A stretch of 21,414 nt of DNA from an uncultured bacterium (GCA_903954205.1 CAJBMR010000228.1:1-21414); one strand, 5' to 3'; counted from the stretch's first letter, positions 1-7,382 are shown. Notes: generated by a model from the letters alone, not told the origin. Made by a program: numbers and translations.

Positions 1-34
1 CCCGCGAGGGCCGTCGGCCCGTGGAGGGAGTGGG

Positions 35-400
35 ATGGGTGCGCAGCATCTGCAACGGGGTCGCTGGGGAGAGGACTTCGCGGTCCGCCACCTTGAGCGG
101 CTCGGGCTCACTGTGATCGATCGCAATTGGCGATGCCGGGAGGGCGAGATCGACATCGTCGCCGAGGAGGCCGCGACCGACACGATCGTCATCTGCGAGG
201 TCAAGACCCGCAGTTCGGAGGACTTCGGCTCACCGCTCGCCGCGGTGACGCCGCGCAAGGTACGCCGGCTCCGCGTATTGGCAGGTGAGTGGCTTCGCTC
301 CCATGATCGGCATGCCCGACAGGTCCGCATCGACGTCGTCGGGATCCTCTTGAGCAACTCGGGCGCCCCCCACGTCGAGCATCTGCGCGGGGTGGCCTGA
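35..400 (+). CDS. yraN: YraN / UPF0102 family nuclease-fold protein
   Basis: Small protein (121 aa) of the UPF0102/YraN family, a restriction-endonuclease-like fold of unsettled cellular role that usually sits beside comM and dprA. The sequence shows the family hallmarks: an RGRWGEDFAVRHL opening (about residues 9-21), then GEIDIVA (about 37-43) and CEVKTRS (about 54-60), which supply the E..D..ExK-type metal site, and a basic C-terminal half with PRKVRRLR. Length is typical. The ATG start has GGAGGGAG at 23-30, four bases upstream, which is slightly tight. Its TGA shares one base with the ATG of comM (TGATG), so translation is probably coupled. Family assignment is firm; nuclease activity is inferred from the fold, not shown. 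Confidence 0.93.
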   Translation: MGAQHLQRGRWGEDFAVRHLERLGLTVIDRNWRCREGEIDIVAEEAATDTIVICEVKTRSSEDFGSPLAAVTPRKVRRLRVLAGEWLRSHDRHARQVRIDVVGILLSNSGAPHVEHLRGVA

Positions 401-1917
401 TGGTCGCCCGATGCCGCACGGCGGTCATGGTCGGAGTGACCGCGCGCATCGTCGATGTCGAAGCCGACGTCGGCTCTGGGCTGCCAGGACTGACGATCGT
501 CGGACTCGCGGATACGGCGGTAAGTGAGTCGCGCGACCGCGTCCGCGCCGCCATTGAGCACAGCGGACTCGATTGGCCGCGCACGCGCGTGACCGTGGCG
601 CTGATGCCCGCATCCTTGCCCAAGCGCGGATCCGCACTCGACGCCGCCATCGCCGTTGCGATCCTCGCCGCGTCCCGGCAGGTTCCCGAGGATGCGGCCG
701 CCGCGTCGTGTGTCCTCGGCGAGTTAGGACTCGACGGTCGGATTCACGCGGTCCCGGGAGCCATCGCAGCCGCGCTGGGAATCCAGGGCGGTGACACGCG
801 CCTGCTTGTGCCCGCCGCGGGCGTGGGCGAGGCCGCGCTCGTGCCGGGCGTCGACGTCGGCGGCGTGCGCGATCTGGCCCACCTGGTGCGCGTGCTGAAG
901 GGTGAGACACCACCGGAGCGCGGAGGAGACGATCCCGCGGTTGACGTCGCTGCGTCCCCCGACCTCGCCGACGTACGCGGCCAGTCGGAGGCGCGCCGGG
1001 CCCTCGAGGTTGCCGCAGCCGGTGGGCACCATCTCGCGATGATCGGGGTTCCCGGAGTTGGCAAGACCCTTCTCGCGGAACGGCTGCCGGGACTCATGCC
1101 GCTGCTCGACGACAGCACCGCGCTCGAGGTGACCGCCATCCAGTCTGCAGCGGGCCTGGATCCACGCGGCCTTGTGCGACGCGTCCCCTTCCAGGCCCCG
1201 CATCACTCGGCGTCGATGACGGCCATCGTCGGAGGCGGCCAGGCCGGGCGTCTGCGCATCGGTGCAGCGACCCTCGCGCACCGCGGGGTGCTCTTCCTCG
1301 ACGAGGCACCCGAATTCGCGCGCTCGGTCCTCGATGCCTTGCGTCAGCCACTGGAGAGCGGTGAAGTTCACATCGCCCGCGCCGACATCTCGGGAGTGCT
1401 GCCGGCACGCTTCTGCCTCGTCCTCGCCGCGAACCCGTGTCCCTGCGGCAAGGGGATGGGCATGGACGCGTCGTGTGCGTGCTCGCCCGGGGATCGCAGG
1501 CGCTACGCCGCCAAGATGTCGGGCCCTGTGATGGATCGAATCGATCTGCGAGTGGCACTCGAAAGGCCGAGTCTCGCTCACATCGGAGAGCAGGGGGAAG
1601 CGACGGCCGCGGTCGCCGCACGCGTGGCCGAGGCCCGGGCGCGATCGAGTGCACGGTGGTCAGCCGAGGGCGTGACCTGGCGCGTCAACGGCGACGTGCC
1701 GGGTGCGGCCCTGCGCAATCGCCACACACCCGATGAGGGGGGAGAGCAATTGCTGCGCACGGCCTTCTCCCGAGGCGCGCTGAGCATGCGTGGCGCCGAC
1801 CGCGTCCTGCGCGTGGCCTGGACCCTCGCGGACCTGGATGGTGTCGCTCGACCAGGTGCAGACCACGTGGCCAACGCGATGGTGCTGCGCGGGGGAGGCC
1901 TGGCATGGGCGGCGTGA
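400..1917 (+). CDS. comM: ComM / YifB family AAA+ ATPase (Mg-chelatase-like)
   Basis: AAA+ protein of 505 aa, the usual full length. In studied bacteria ComM is a hexameric helicase that promotes branch migration during integration of transforming DNA. Domain order: an N-terminal Lon-protease-like fold (about 1-165, with GLPGLTIVGLADTAV and SESRDRVRAAI), the AAA+ core (about 190-390) with Walker A GVPGVGKT at 216-223 and Walker B VLFLDE at 297-302, then the C-terminal Mg_chelatase_C region. The cysteine-rich insertion ANPCPCG (344-350) with a later CAC motif is characteristic of the family and may bind a metal. The gene overlaps yraN by 1 nt and dprA by 13 nt, so the three are almost certainly one transcript. 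No competence pilus genes are in the window, so a role in natural transformation here is inference. Confidence 0.95.
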   Translation: MVARCRTAVMVGVTARIVDVEADVGSGLPGLTIVGLADTAVSESRDRVRAAIEHSGLDWPRTRVTVALMPASLPKRGSALDAAIAVAILAASRQVPEDAAAASCVLGELGLDGRIHAVPGAIAAALGIQGGDTRLLVPAAGVGEAALVPGVDVGGVRDLAHLVRVLKGETPPERGGDDPAVDVAASPDLADVRGQSEARRALEVAAAGGHHLAMIGVPGVGKTLLAERLPGLMPLLDDSTALEVTAIQSAAGLDPRGLVRRVPFQAPHHSASMTAIVGGGQAGRLRIGAATLAHRGVLFLDEAPEFARSVLDALRQPLESGEVHIARADISGVLPARFCLVLAANPCPCGKGMGMDASCACSPGDRRRYAAKMSGPVMDRIDLRVALERPSLAHIGEQGEATAAVAARVAEARARSSARWSAEGVTWRVNGDVPGAALRNRHTPDEGGEQLLRTAFSRGALSMRGADRVLRVAWTLADLDGVARPGADHVANAMVLRGGGLAWAA

Positions 1918-3047
1918 ATCCCTCGCACGATGTGGAACTCGAGCGCACGGCGCGACTGATGCTCTCCGAGTGGTCCGAGGCAGGCGACCGCGCACTGGGC
2001 GCGCGCGTGCGTGAGCGCGGAGCCCATGCGGTCGTCGAAGAGATCCTCGCGGGACACTCGCCCCTGCCCGCGAGCACAGGCATCGCCGCGCGCGTCGCCG
2101 CGACCACGACGTACGCCGAGGCGGTGAATCGCTGGGTTGAGCCTGCGTGGGCCACTGCCGAGCGGATAGCCGCCCGATACGTCGTGACCGGGGATCCCGA
2201 ATGGCCATCACAGCTCGACGATCTGCACGATGCGGCGCCACTTGGCCTGTGGGTCGCGGGCGCGGGCCACCTGCGCCTCCTCGCGCTGCGCTCGATCGCC
2301 GTGGTGGGCGCACGGTCGGCCACGGCGTACGGCGAGGGCATCGCACGCGAACTCGGTGCGCACCTTGCCGAGGCGGGGTGGCTCTCTGTCTCCGGCGGCG
2401 CCTTCGGCGTTGATGCGGCCGCGCATCGAGGATCACTGGTCGCCGGCGGAGCCACCGCGTGCGTGCTCGCCGGGGGAGTCGATGTGCCCTACCCGCGGTC
2501 ACACGCCGACCTTCTCGCGCGCATACGCGAGGCCGGAGTGCTCGTCAGCGAGGCTCCGCTCGGCGGCGCTGCGATGCGGCACCGATTCCTCACTCGCAAC
2601 CGAGTGATCGCCGCTCTCAGTCGCGGCACCGTGCTCGTCGAGGCTGCCGTGCGCTCGGGAGGCCGCTCGACCGTGCGGGAAGCCCGCGAACTCAACCGCG
2701 TCGTCATGGCGTTTCCCGGGCCCGTCACGTCGCCGATGTCGGCGGGTTGCCACGCGGTCATTCGCGATGAAGGGGTGCACCTGGTGACATCGCCGCGGGA
2801 GATCATCGCGCTCGTCGAGGGGCGTCTGGCCGTCGACGACCCAGGTCACGTCGCGCCGTCCGATGGCCTCGGCTGGCGTGAGCGGCGGGTCCTTGATGCC
2901 GTCCCCGCCCGTCGTCCTGCACCCCTCGCGAGCATCGCCCGACTGGCCGGTCTAGGGCTCGCCGAGGCGATGACCGCCCTCGGTGTCCTCGATGCGCTGG
3001 GGCTGGTGCAGCGCGCGGGTGAGGGTTGGGCGCGCTGCACGACCTAG
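1905..3047 (+). CDS. dprA: DNA-processing protein DprA (Smf)
   Basis: DprA binds incoming single-stranded DNA and loads RecA during transformation. The 380-aa protein has an N-terminal helical part (about 1-90), the Rossmann-type DprA domain (about 95-305) and a C-terminal winged-helix-like tail (about 325-378). Diagnostic motifs are IAVVGARSAT (131-140), SGGAFGVDAAAHRG (163-176; the usual Arg/Tyr after SGGA is Phe here), VLAGGVDVPYPRSH (187-200), RNRVIAALS (231-239) and EAAVRSGGRST (246-256). The ATG at 1905, inside the end of comM, is preferred because GGGGGAGG lies at 1891-1898 with a six-base spacer. The gene is translationally coupled to comM. DprA is also conserved in many species not known to be competent. 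Confidence 0.95.
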   Translation: MGGVNPSHDVELERTARLMLSEWSEAGDRALGARVRERGAHAVVEEILAGHSPLPASTGIAARVAATTTYAEAVNRWVEPAWATAERIAARYVVTGDPEWPSQLDDLHDAAPLGLWVAGAGHLRLLALRSIAVVGARSATAYGEGIARELGAHLAEAGWLSVSGGAFGVDAAAHRGSLVAGGATACVLAGGVDVPYPRSHADLLARIREAGVLVSEAPLGGAAMRHRFLTRNRVIAALSRGTVLVEAAVRSGGRSTVREARELNRVVMAFPGPVTSPMSAGCHAVIRDEGVHLVTSPREIIALVEGRLAVDDPGHVAPSDGLGWRERRVLDAVPARRPAPLASIARLAGLGLAEAMTALGVLDALGLVQRAGEGWARCTT

Positions 3048-3112
3048 CGGGCGCCGACCCGCCCGGCCGGGTCCTGCACCGTTCCGCGGGTGACAGGCGT
3101 CAGCATGGAGGC

Positions 3113-4039
3113 GTGGCCGAGCCTGATATCCCCCCGGGGGACGACTGGGACGAGGTGATCGCACGCTTCCGCGACCACCTCGCCCTTGAGCTCGGGCGCA
3201 GCGAACACACCGTGCGTGCCTACATCGGTGACATCGATGCGTTGGCGGATTTCTCCCGTGAGCGCGGCGCCACCCTGGTGAGCGATCTCACCCTGCTCGC
3301 GTTGCGCGCCTGGCTCGCCGATCAGGAGCGACGAGGACTCGAGCGCAGCACCCTCGCGCGACGAGCGGCCAGTGCTCGCGTCTTCACCGAGTGGGCCGTC
3401 GCCCGCGGCATCCTGGACACCGATGTCGCAGCCCGGCTCGCCTCGCCGAAACGCGCACACCGGCTCCCCTCTGTGCTCACCGCCGACCAGGCTGTCGCGG
3501 TGCTCGACGCGGCGAGCGAAGCGGCCGACTCGCCCAGCGGTCTGCGCGATCTGGCCATCCTCGAGACGCTCTACGCCACCGGGATCCGAGTCGGGGAACT
3601 GGTGGGCACCGACATAGATGACATCGACATGACCCGCCGCACCCTGAGGGTGCTCGGCAAGGGTGGGCGCGAGCGCACGGTGCCCTTCGGCGTTCCTGCC
3701 GAGCAGGCCCTGACCGCATGGTTGCGGGAGGGCCGTCCTGCCTTGGTCGGGAAGGCATCCGGATCCGCTGCATTCCTGGGGGCGCGGGGCGGGCGTATCG
3801 ACCCGCGCACCGTGCGCGCGGTGGTGCATCGCACCGCGGGGACGGTCGAGGGAGTCGCTGACATCGGTCCCCATGGCTGGCGGCACACCTCGGCCACGCA
3901 TGTCCTCGAAGGAGGGGCTGACCTGCGTGCGGTGCAGGAGATCCTCGGCCACGCGAGTTTGGCAACCACGCAGATCTACACGCACGTCTCGGTCGAGCGA
4001 CTGCGCAAGACCTATGAGCAGGCGCATCCGCGGGCGTAG
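3113..4039 (+). CDS. xerC: Tyrosine recombinase XerC
   Basis: Site-specific recombinase of the XerC/XerD family that resolves chromosome dimers at dif. With a GTG start at 3113 the protein is 308 aa, the normal XerC size. A longer frame reaches a TTG at 3026 inside dprA, but its first 29 residues do not resemble the family. GGAG at 3107-3110 lies just 2 nt before the GTG, an unusually short spacing, so the start is not certain. The N-terminal SAM-like core-binding domain (about 14-100) contains FRDHLALELGRSEHTVRAY. The catalytic domain (about 120-305) keeps the full set: R159 (TGIRVGEL), K183 (LGKGGRER), H254 and R257 (HGWRH), H280 (LGHAS) and nucleophile Y289 (IYTHV). The VSVERL...YEQAHPRA tail is typical of actinobacterial XerC. 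No dif site was recognised here. The 3' end overlaps the convergent M23 gene by 28 nt. Confidence 0.93.
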   Translation: MAEPDIPPGDDWDEVIARFRDHLALELGRSEHTVRAYIGDIDALADFSRERGATLVSDLTLLALRAWLADQERRGLERSTLARRAASARVFTEWAVARGILDTDVAARLASPKRAHRLPSVLTADQAVAVLDAASEAADSPSGLRDLAILETLYATGIRVGELVGTDIDDIDMTRRTLRVLGKGGRERTVPFGVPAEQALTAWLREGRPALVGKASGSAAFLGARGGRIDPRTVRAVVHRTAGTVEGVADIGPHGWRHTSATHVLEGGADLRAVQEILGHASLATTQIYTHVSVERLRKTYEQAHPRA

Positions 4040-4572
4040 TACGTCAAGGGCTTGAGCACGATGGGCCGGCGCAGCAGCAGGAGCGGATCGGCGTACACGC
4101 GTCCGTTCTTCAAGCCCCAGTGGATGCCCCGGGCGTGTGAGTGGGCGCCGGCGACGACGCCTAGTGGATCGCCCACGCGCACGTAGTCGCCGATGTCGAC
4201 TCCGGCGAGCACCCCTTCGTACGTCGTACGCCAGCCTGTGCGGCCGAGGATCACATGCGGGTGCTCGATGCTCACCACGGGCTTGCCCGCGACACGACCC
4301 GCGACGCGGACCACCCCGGGCGCGGGCGCGCGGACGGTCGCGCCGGCTTCGGCCGCGAGGTCGACGCCGCGGTGTCCGGGGGAATAGGGGCCCTGCGGGG
4401 CGAGAAAGGGACGCTCGACGACGAGGGGGACCACGGGGGGCTGCCAGGCGGGCGGGGCGCCCGAGGCTGCCCACGAGAGCGGGGCGATCAGGGCGGAGAC
4501 GAGGGGGAGAGCGAGGGCGGGAAGGGTCATCGGACCACGGTGCGCCCGGGGGGCCGAGGCAGAGAAGGGCAT
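4012..4572 (-). CDS. Secreted M23 (LytM-like) peptidase-family protein
   Basis: Exported protein of the M23 metallopeptidase family, a group that cleaves peptidoglycan cross-bridges or regulates amidases. From the ATG at 4572 (186 aa) the N-terminus has a basic stretch (RAHRG) followed by a hydrophobic run ending SWAAS, a plausible Sec signal peptide. The alternative ATG at 4530 (172 aa) lacks the positive n-region. Neither start has a good Shine-Dalgarno. In 172-aa numbering the fold shows HRGVD (H53 and D57, zinc ligands), GATVRAPAPGVVRVAG, a VGDPLG segment and GIHWGLKNG (H137, third ligand). The first His of the usual HxH pair is Gly here, so catalysis may be altered or lost. An M23 gene opposite rpsB is a common actinobacterial arrangement. 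It converges on xerC and is divergent from rpsB. Confidence 0.85.
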   Translation of the reverse strand: MPFSASAPRAHRGPMTLPALALPLVSALIAPLSWAASGAPPAWQPPVVPLVVERPFLAPQGPYSPGHRGVDLAAEAGATVRAPAPGVVRVAGRVAGKPVVSIEHPHVILGRTGWRTTYEGVLAGVDIGDYVRVGDPLGVVAGAHSHARGIHWGLKNGRVYADPLLLLRRPIVLKPLTYYARGCACS

Positions 4573-4610
4573 CGGCTGGACCTGGGGATAAGGCAGGGGC
4601 GGTGACCCCG

Positions 4611-4616
4611 TAGACT
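4611..4616 (+). promoter_or_regulatory. Possible -10 box of the rpsB promoter
   Basis: TAGACT at 4611-4616 fits the actinobacterial -10 consensus TAnnnT. It lies about 170 nt before rpsB and would produce a long leader starting near 4623. No convincing -35 hexamer sits at 17-18 nt spacing. Promoter call from sequence alone, low confidence. Confidence 0.35.
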
Positions 4617-4675
4617 CACCCACTGGTCCGGGTCCGCCCGGATACATCACGCACCCACCCCTCCGGGGGAGGGCC

Positions 4676-4750
4676 GTCGGTCCCGGCTCGCCGGGATGGC
4701 TCGCACGGGTGCTAGGAGCCGCCGCCAACCGGCGACGGCAAGGAACCGAC
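4676..4750 (+). promoter_or_regulatory. Structured rpsB 5' leader, candidate S2 autoregulatory element
   Basis: The leader can fold into a closed multibranch element. GTCGGT (4676-4681) pairs with ACCGAC (4745-4750). It encloses one hairpin with CCCGGC (4682-4687) and GCCGGG (4690-4695), and a second with CGCCG (4720-4724) and CGGCG (4730-4734) around a CCAAC loop. The pairing is seen directly. Ribosomal protein S2 is known to repress its own mRNA in other bacteria, so an autoregulatory leader is a reasonable inference. I do not recognise a named Rfam family. Confidence 0.4.
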
Positions 4751-4788
4751 AGTGGTCGGCGTAGCCGTCCGCGCCCAAGGAGTGCCCC

Positions 4789-5616
4789 ATGGCCGTCGTC
4801 ACGATGCGCCAGCTGCTCGAGAGCGGTGTCCACTTCGGACATCAGACCCGACGCTGGAATCCCAAGATGAAGCGCTTCATCTTCACGGAGCGCAATGGCA
4901 TCTACATCATCGACCTGCAGCAGTCGCTGTCCTACATCGACAACGCCTACGAGTTCGTCAAGGAGACCGTCGCACGCGGCGGCTCGATCCTCTTCGTCGG
5001 CACCAAGAAGCAGGCCCAGGAGCCCATCGCCCAGCAGGCGACGCGCGTGGGCATGCCCTACGTCAACCAGCGTTGGCTCGGCGGCATGCTCACCAACTTC
5101 AACACGGTGCACAAGCGGCTGCAGCGCCTCAAGGAGCTCGAGGGCCTCGAGACCGATCCCTCGGCCGCGGGCCTGACGAAGAAGGAACTTCTCGTCCTCG
5201 ATCGTGAGCGCGTCAAGCTCGACCGCACCCTCGGCGGCATCCGCGACATGGCGAAGCTGCCTAGCGCCGTGTGGGTCATCGACTCCAACAAGGAGCACAT
5301 CGCGGTCGGCGAGGCCAAGAAGCTCGGCATCCCCGTGATTTCGATCCTCGACACCAACTGCGATCCCGACGAGATCGACTTCCCGATCCCCGGCAACGAC
5401 GACGCCATCCGCAGCGTCACGCTCCTCACTCGCGTCATCGCCGACGCTGTGGCCGAGGGCCTCATCGCTCGCGCCGGTCGCGCGACGGCGGCCGCTGAGG
5501 GTGACGTCGTGGAGGTCATCGTCGAGGAGCCCCTCGCCGAGTGGGAGCAGGAGCTCCTCGCGGGCGGCGGCACGGCCGAGGTCGTCGTCGAGTCCACCGA
5601 GGGCCCCAGCGCCTGA
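4789..5616 (+). CDS. rpsB: 30S ribosomal protein S2
   Basis: S2 of the small ribosomal subunit, 275 aa. It is unmistakable from MRQLLESGVHFGHQTRRWNP at the N-terminus, FVGTKKQAQEPI (about 64-75), YVNQRWLGGMLTNF (about 87-100) and IDSNKEHIAV and GIPVISILDTNCDPDEIDFPIPGNDDAIRS in the C-terminal half. About 40 residues after the core form an acidic Ala/Glu-rich tail, common in Actinobacteria. The ATG has AAGGAG at 4777-4782 with a six-base spacer. It heads the block rpsB-tsf-pyrH-frr-cdsA, and its long structured leader suggests autogenous control. Confidence 0.98.
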   Translation: MAVVTMRQLLESGVHFGHQTRRWNPKMKRFIFTERNGIYIIDLQQSLSYIDNAYEFVKETVARGGSILFVGTKKQAQEPIAQQATRVGMPYVNQRWLGGMLTNFNTVHKRLQRLKELEGLETDPSAAGLTKKELLVLDRERVKLDRTLGGIRDMAKLPSAVWVIDSNKEHIAVGEAKKLGIPVISILDTNCDPDEIDFPIPGNDDAIRSVTLLTRVIADAVAEGLIARAGRATAAAEGDVVEVIVEEPLAEWEQELLAGGGTAEVVVESTEGPSA

Positions 5617-5631
5617 CACCACCACGCACGG

Positions 5632-5647
5632 CCGCGCGCGAGCGCGG
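5632..5647 (+). terminator. GCGA-tetraloop hairpin between rpsB and tsf (possible attenuator)
   Basis: CCGCGC (5632-5637) and GCGCGG (5642-5647) pair perfectly around a GCGA loop, a GNRA tetraloop. Only a short TTAT follows, so this is not a full intrinsic terminator. In E. coli an attenuating terminator separates rpsB from tsf, so partial termination or an RNA-processing/stability role is plausible here. That is inference by position. Confidence 0.4.
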
Positions 5648-5701
5648 TTATGCGGCACGAGCACGCCTCTGCACATCACGAACGAGTCAAAGGGATAGGT
5701 C

Positions 5702-6520
5702 ATGGCCACGATCACGGCAGCCGATGTCAAGAAGCTTCGCGACCTCACGGGCGCGGGCATGATGGAGTGCAAGAAGGCCCTGGAGGAATCCGACGGGGAC
5801 ATCGACAAGGCCATTGAGGGCCTCCGCATCTCGGGTGCCGCGAAGGCCGCCAAGCGCGGTGCTGAGCGCACGGCCGCCAACGGGCTCGTGGTGTCTCAGG
5901 ACAACGTCATGGTCGAGTTGCTGTGCGAGACCGACTTCGTCGCCAAGAGTGAGGACTTCCAGGCGCTCGCCGGCACGATCGTGAGCACAGCAGCGCAGCT
6001 GCAGGTGGGCGATCAGGCCGCACTGGCGCAGCAGACGATGACCGACGGGCGCACGGTCGACCAGGCCATCTCCGATCTGGCGGGAATCATCGGCGAGAAG
6101 CTCGAGCTCGGCCGCGTGGCCATGCTCAAGGCACCGGTCGCGGTCTACCTCCACAAGCGCGCATCCGACCTGCCTGCGCAGGTGGGCGTGATGGTGGCCT
6201 ACACGGGCAACGAGGACGACGCGCGCAATGCCGCGATGCAGGTCGCGGCCATGCGTCCCAGCTACGTCACCCGCGACGAGGTGCCGGCTGATGTCGTCGA
6301 CAACGAGCGACGGATCGCCGAGGCCACGGCCAAGGAGGAGGGCAAGCCCGAGGCTGCCCTGCCCAAGATCGTCGAGGGGCGCGTGCAGGGCTTCTTCAAG
6401 GAGTCCGTCCTGCTCGAGCAGCCCTCGGTCATCGACAACAAGAAGACCGTCGGCCAGGTGCTCACCGATGCGGGCACCGAGGTCACGGCCTTCGCCCGCT
6501 TCGAGGTCGGCCAGGGCTGA
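5702..6520 (+). CDS. tsf: Translation elongation factor Ts
   Basis: EF-Ts, the guanine-nucleotide exchange factor of EF-Tu, 272 aa (normal for Actinobacteria). The N-terminal UBA-like domain contains KKLRDLTGAGMMECKKAL (10-27) and the central core carries the signature LLCETDFVAKSEDF. The dimerisation and C-terminal subdomains are recognisable, with VGVMVAYTGN and LLEQPSVIDNKKTVGQVL. AAAGGG at 5689-5694 provides a Shine-Dalgarno about 7 nt before the ATG. It lies 85 nt after rpsB with a GNRA hairpin between, and 43 nt before pyrH with a hairpin and probable promoter between. Confidence 0.97.
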   Translation: MATITAADVKKLRDLTGAGMMECKKALEESDGDIDKAIEGLRISGAAKAAKRGAERTAANGLVVSQDNVMVELLCETDFVAKSEDFQALAGTIVSTAAQLQVGDQAALAQQTMTDGRTVDQAISDLAGIIGEKLELGRVAMLKAPVAVYLHKRASDLPAQVGVMVAYTGNEDDARNAAMQVAAMRPSYVTRDEVPADVVDNERRIAEATAKEEGKPEAALPKIVEGRVQGFFKESVLLEQPSVIDNKKTVGQVLTDAGTEVTAFARFEVGQG

Positions 6521-6521
6521 A

Positions 6522-6536
6522 CCCCTGAGACAGGGG
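6522..6536 (+). terminator. Hairpin directly after tsf
   Basis: CCCCTG (6522-6527), an AGA triloop and CAGGGG (6531-6536) form a perfect six-bp stem one base after the tsf stop codon. There is no U-tract. It could be a weak terminator or stability element. It overlaps the candidate -35 of the pyrH promoter. Confidence 0.4.
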
Positions 6537-6556
6537 GTACGCCGGGGCGCTACGGT
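6527..6556 (+). promoter_or_regulatory. Probable leaderless promoter of pyrH
   Basis: -10 TACGGT (6551-6556) fits TAnnnT and lies 7 nt before the ATG at 6564, so transcription would start at or next to the start codon. A possible -35, GAGACA (6527-6532, matching four of six TTGACA bases), has an 18-nt spacer. It would let pyrH-frr-cdsA be transcribed independently of rpsB-tsf. Confidence 0.5.
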
Positions 6557-6563
6557 CGGGGCC

Positions 6564-7382
6564 ATGGGAGGACCGGTGTCTGAAGGCGGGGTCGTCCAGC
6601 CATCGCTCGAGGGCACCATCGACACCTGGCCCGAGGCGCCTGAAGGCGGCTGGGACCGGGTCCTGCTCAAGCTCTCAGGCGAGGCGTTTGCCGGGGACGG
6701 CGATCTCGGTGTCGATCCCGATGTCGTGCAGTCGATCGCACGGCAGATCGCCGGCATCGTGCGTGCGGGCACCGAGGTGGCTGTCGTCATCGGTGGCGGC
6801 AACTACTTCCGCGGTGCCCAGCTTTCCCAGCGGGGCATGGACCGCGCACGTGCCGACTACATGGGCATGCTCGGCACCGTGATGAACTGCCTGGCCTTGC
6901 AGGACTTCCTCGAGAAGCAGGATGTCGAGACCCGCGTGCAGACGGCCATCACCATGGGTCAGGTCGCCGAGGCCTACATCCCTCGCCGCGCGATTCGTCA
7001 CCTCGAGAAGGGTCGCGTGGTGATCTTCGGTGCGGGTCTCGGTGCACCGTTCTTCTCCACCGACAGCACCGCCGCGCAGCGTGCCCTTGAGGTTGGGGCT
7101 CGCATCGTGCTCATGGCCAAGGCGGTCGACGGCATCTACGACGCCGACCCCCGCACGAATCCCGATGCGCGCCGCTTCGAGCGCCTGTCCTACGACGAGG
7201 TCCTGGCCCGCGACCTCAAGGTCGCCGACGCGACCGCCATCAGCCTGTGCCGCGACAATGACATGCCCTTGCTCGTCTTTGATCTCCTCGTCGAGGGCAA
7301 CATCGCTCGCGCCGTACGAGGTGAGAGGATCGGGACGCTGGTGACGCGCACCGATGTGGACTCCGGGAAGGACGGAACGTGA
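6564..7382 (+). CDS. pyrH: Uridylate kinase (UMP kinase)
   Basis: Hexameric bacterial UMP kinase, phosphorylating UMP to UDP in pyrimidine nucleotide synthesis (amino acid kinase fold). With the ATG at 6564 the protein is 272 aa. Motifs are RVLLKLSGEAF (32-42), VVIGGGNYFRG (74-84), DYMGMLGTVMNCLALQ (98-113), FFSTDSTAAQRA (163-174) and KAVDGIYDADP (186-196). About 30 residues precede the kinase core, longer than in E. coli but common in Actinobacteria. An alternative GTG at 6576 has a good GGGAGGA Shine-Dalgarno (6566-6572). The ATG is chosen because TACGGT lies 7 nt upstream, but both starts are credible. The stop overlaps the frr start (GTGA). Confidence 0.96.
   Translation: MGGPVSEGGVVQPSLEGTIDTWPEAPEGGWDRVLLKLSGEAFAGDGDLGVDPDVVQSIARQIAGIVRAGTEVAVVIGGGNYFRGAQLSQRGMDRARADYMGMLGTVMNCLALQDFLEKQDVETRVQTAITMGQVAEAYIPRRAIRHLEKGRVVIFGAGLGAPFFSTDSTAAQRALEVGARIVLMAKAVDGIYDADPRTNPDARRFERLSYDEVLARDLKVADATAISLCRDNDMPLLVFDLLVEGNIARAVRGERIGTLVTRTDVDSGKDGT

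Noticed and set aside
724..1581. A 285-codon minus-strand open frame inside comM
   Set aside because: ComM motifs on the other strand are complete; this frame has none.
3026..3112. TTG-initiated N-terminal extension of XerC overlapping dprA
   Set aside because: The 29 extra residues are unlike XerC proteins, and GTG at 3113 gives the expected length.
3061..4100. dif site near xerC
   Set aside because: I looked for a 28-bp dif-like pair of half-sites around xerC and saw none; dif is normally near the replication terminus.
3044..4474. A 476-codon minus-strand open frame over xerC
   Set aside because: Arg/Pro-rich antisense of xerC and out of frame with the M23 gene; no family signature.
4012..5880. 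A 622-codon minus-strand open frame covering all of rpsB and the M23 gene
   Set aside because: Only its last 186 codons resemble a protein family. The rest is antisense to rpsB, its leader and the tsf start, and is open because of high third-position GC.
5687..6802. A 371-codon minus-strand open frame over tsf
   Set aside because: Antisense of a certain tsf and the start of pyrH; no recognisable motif.
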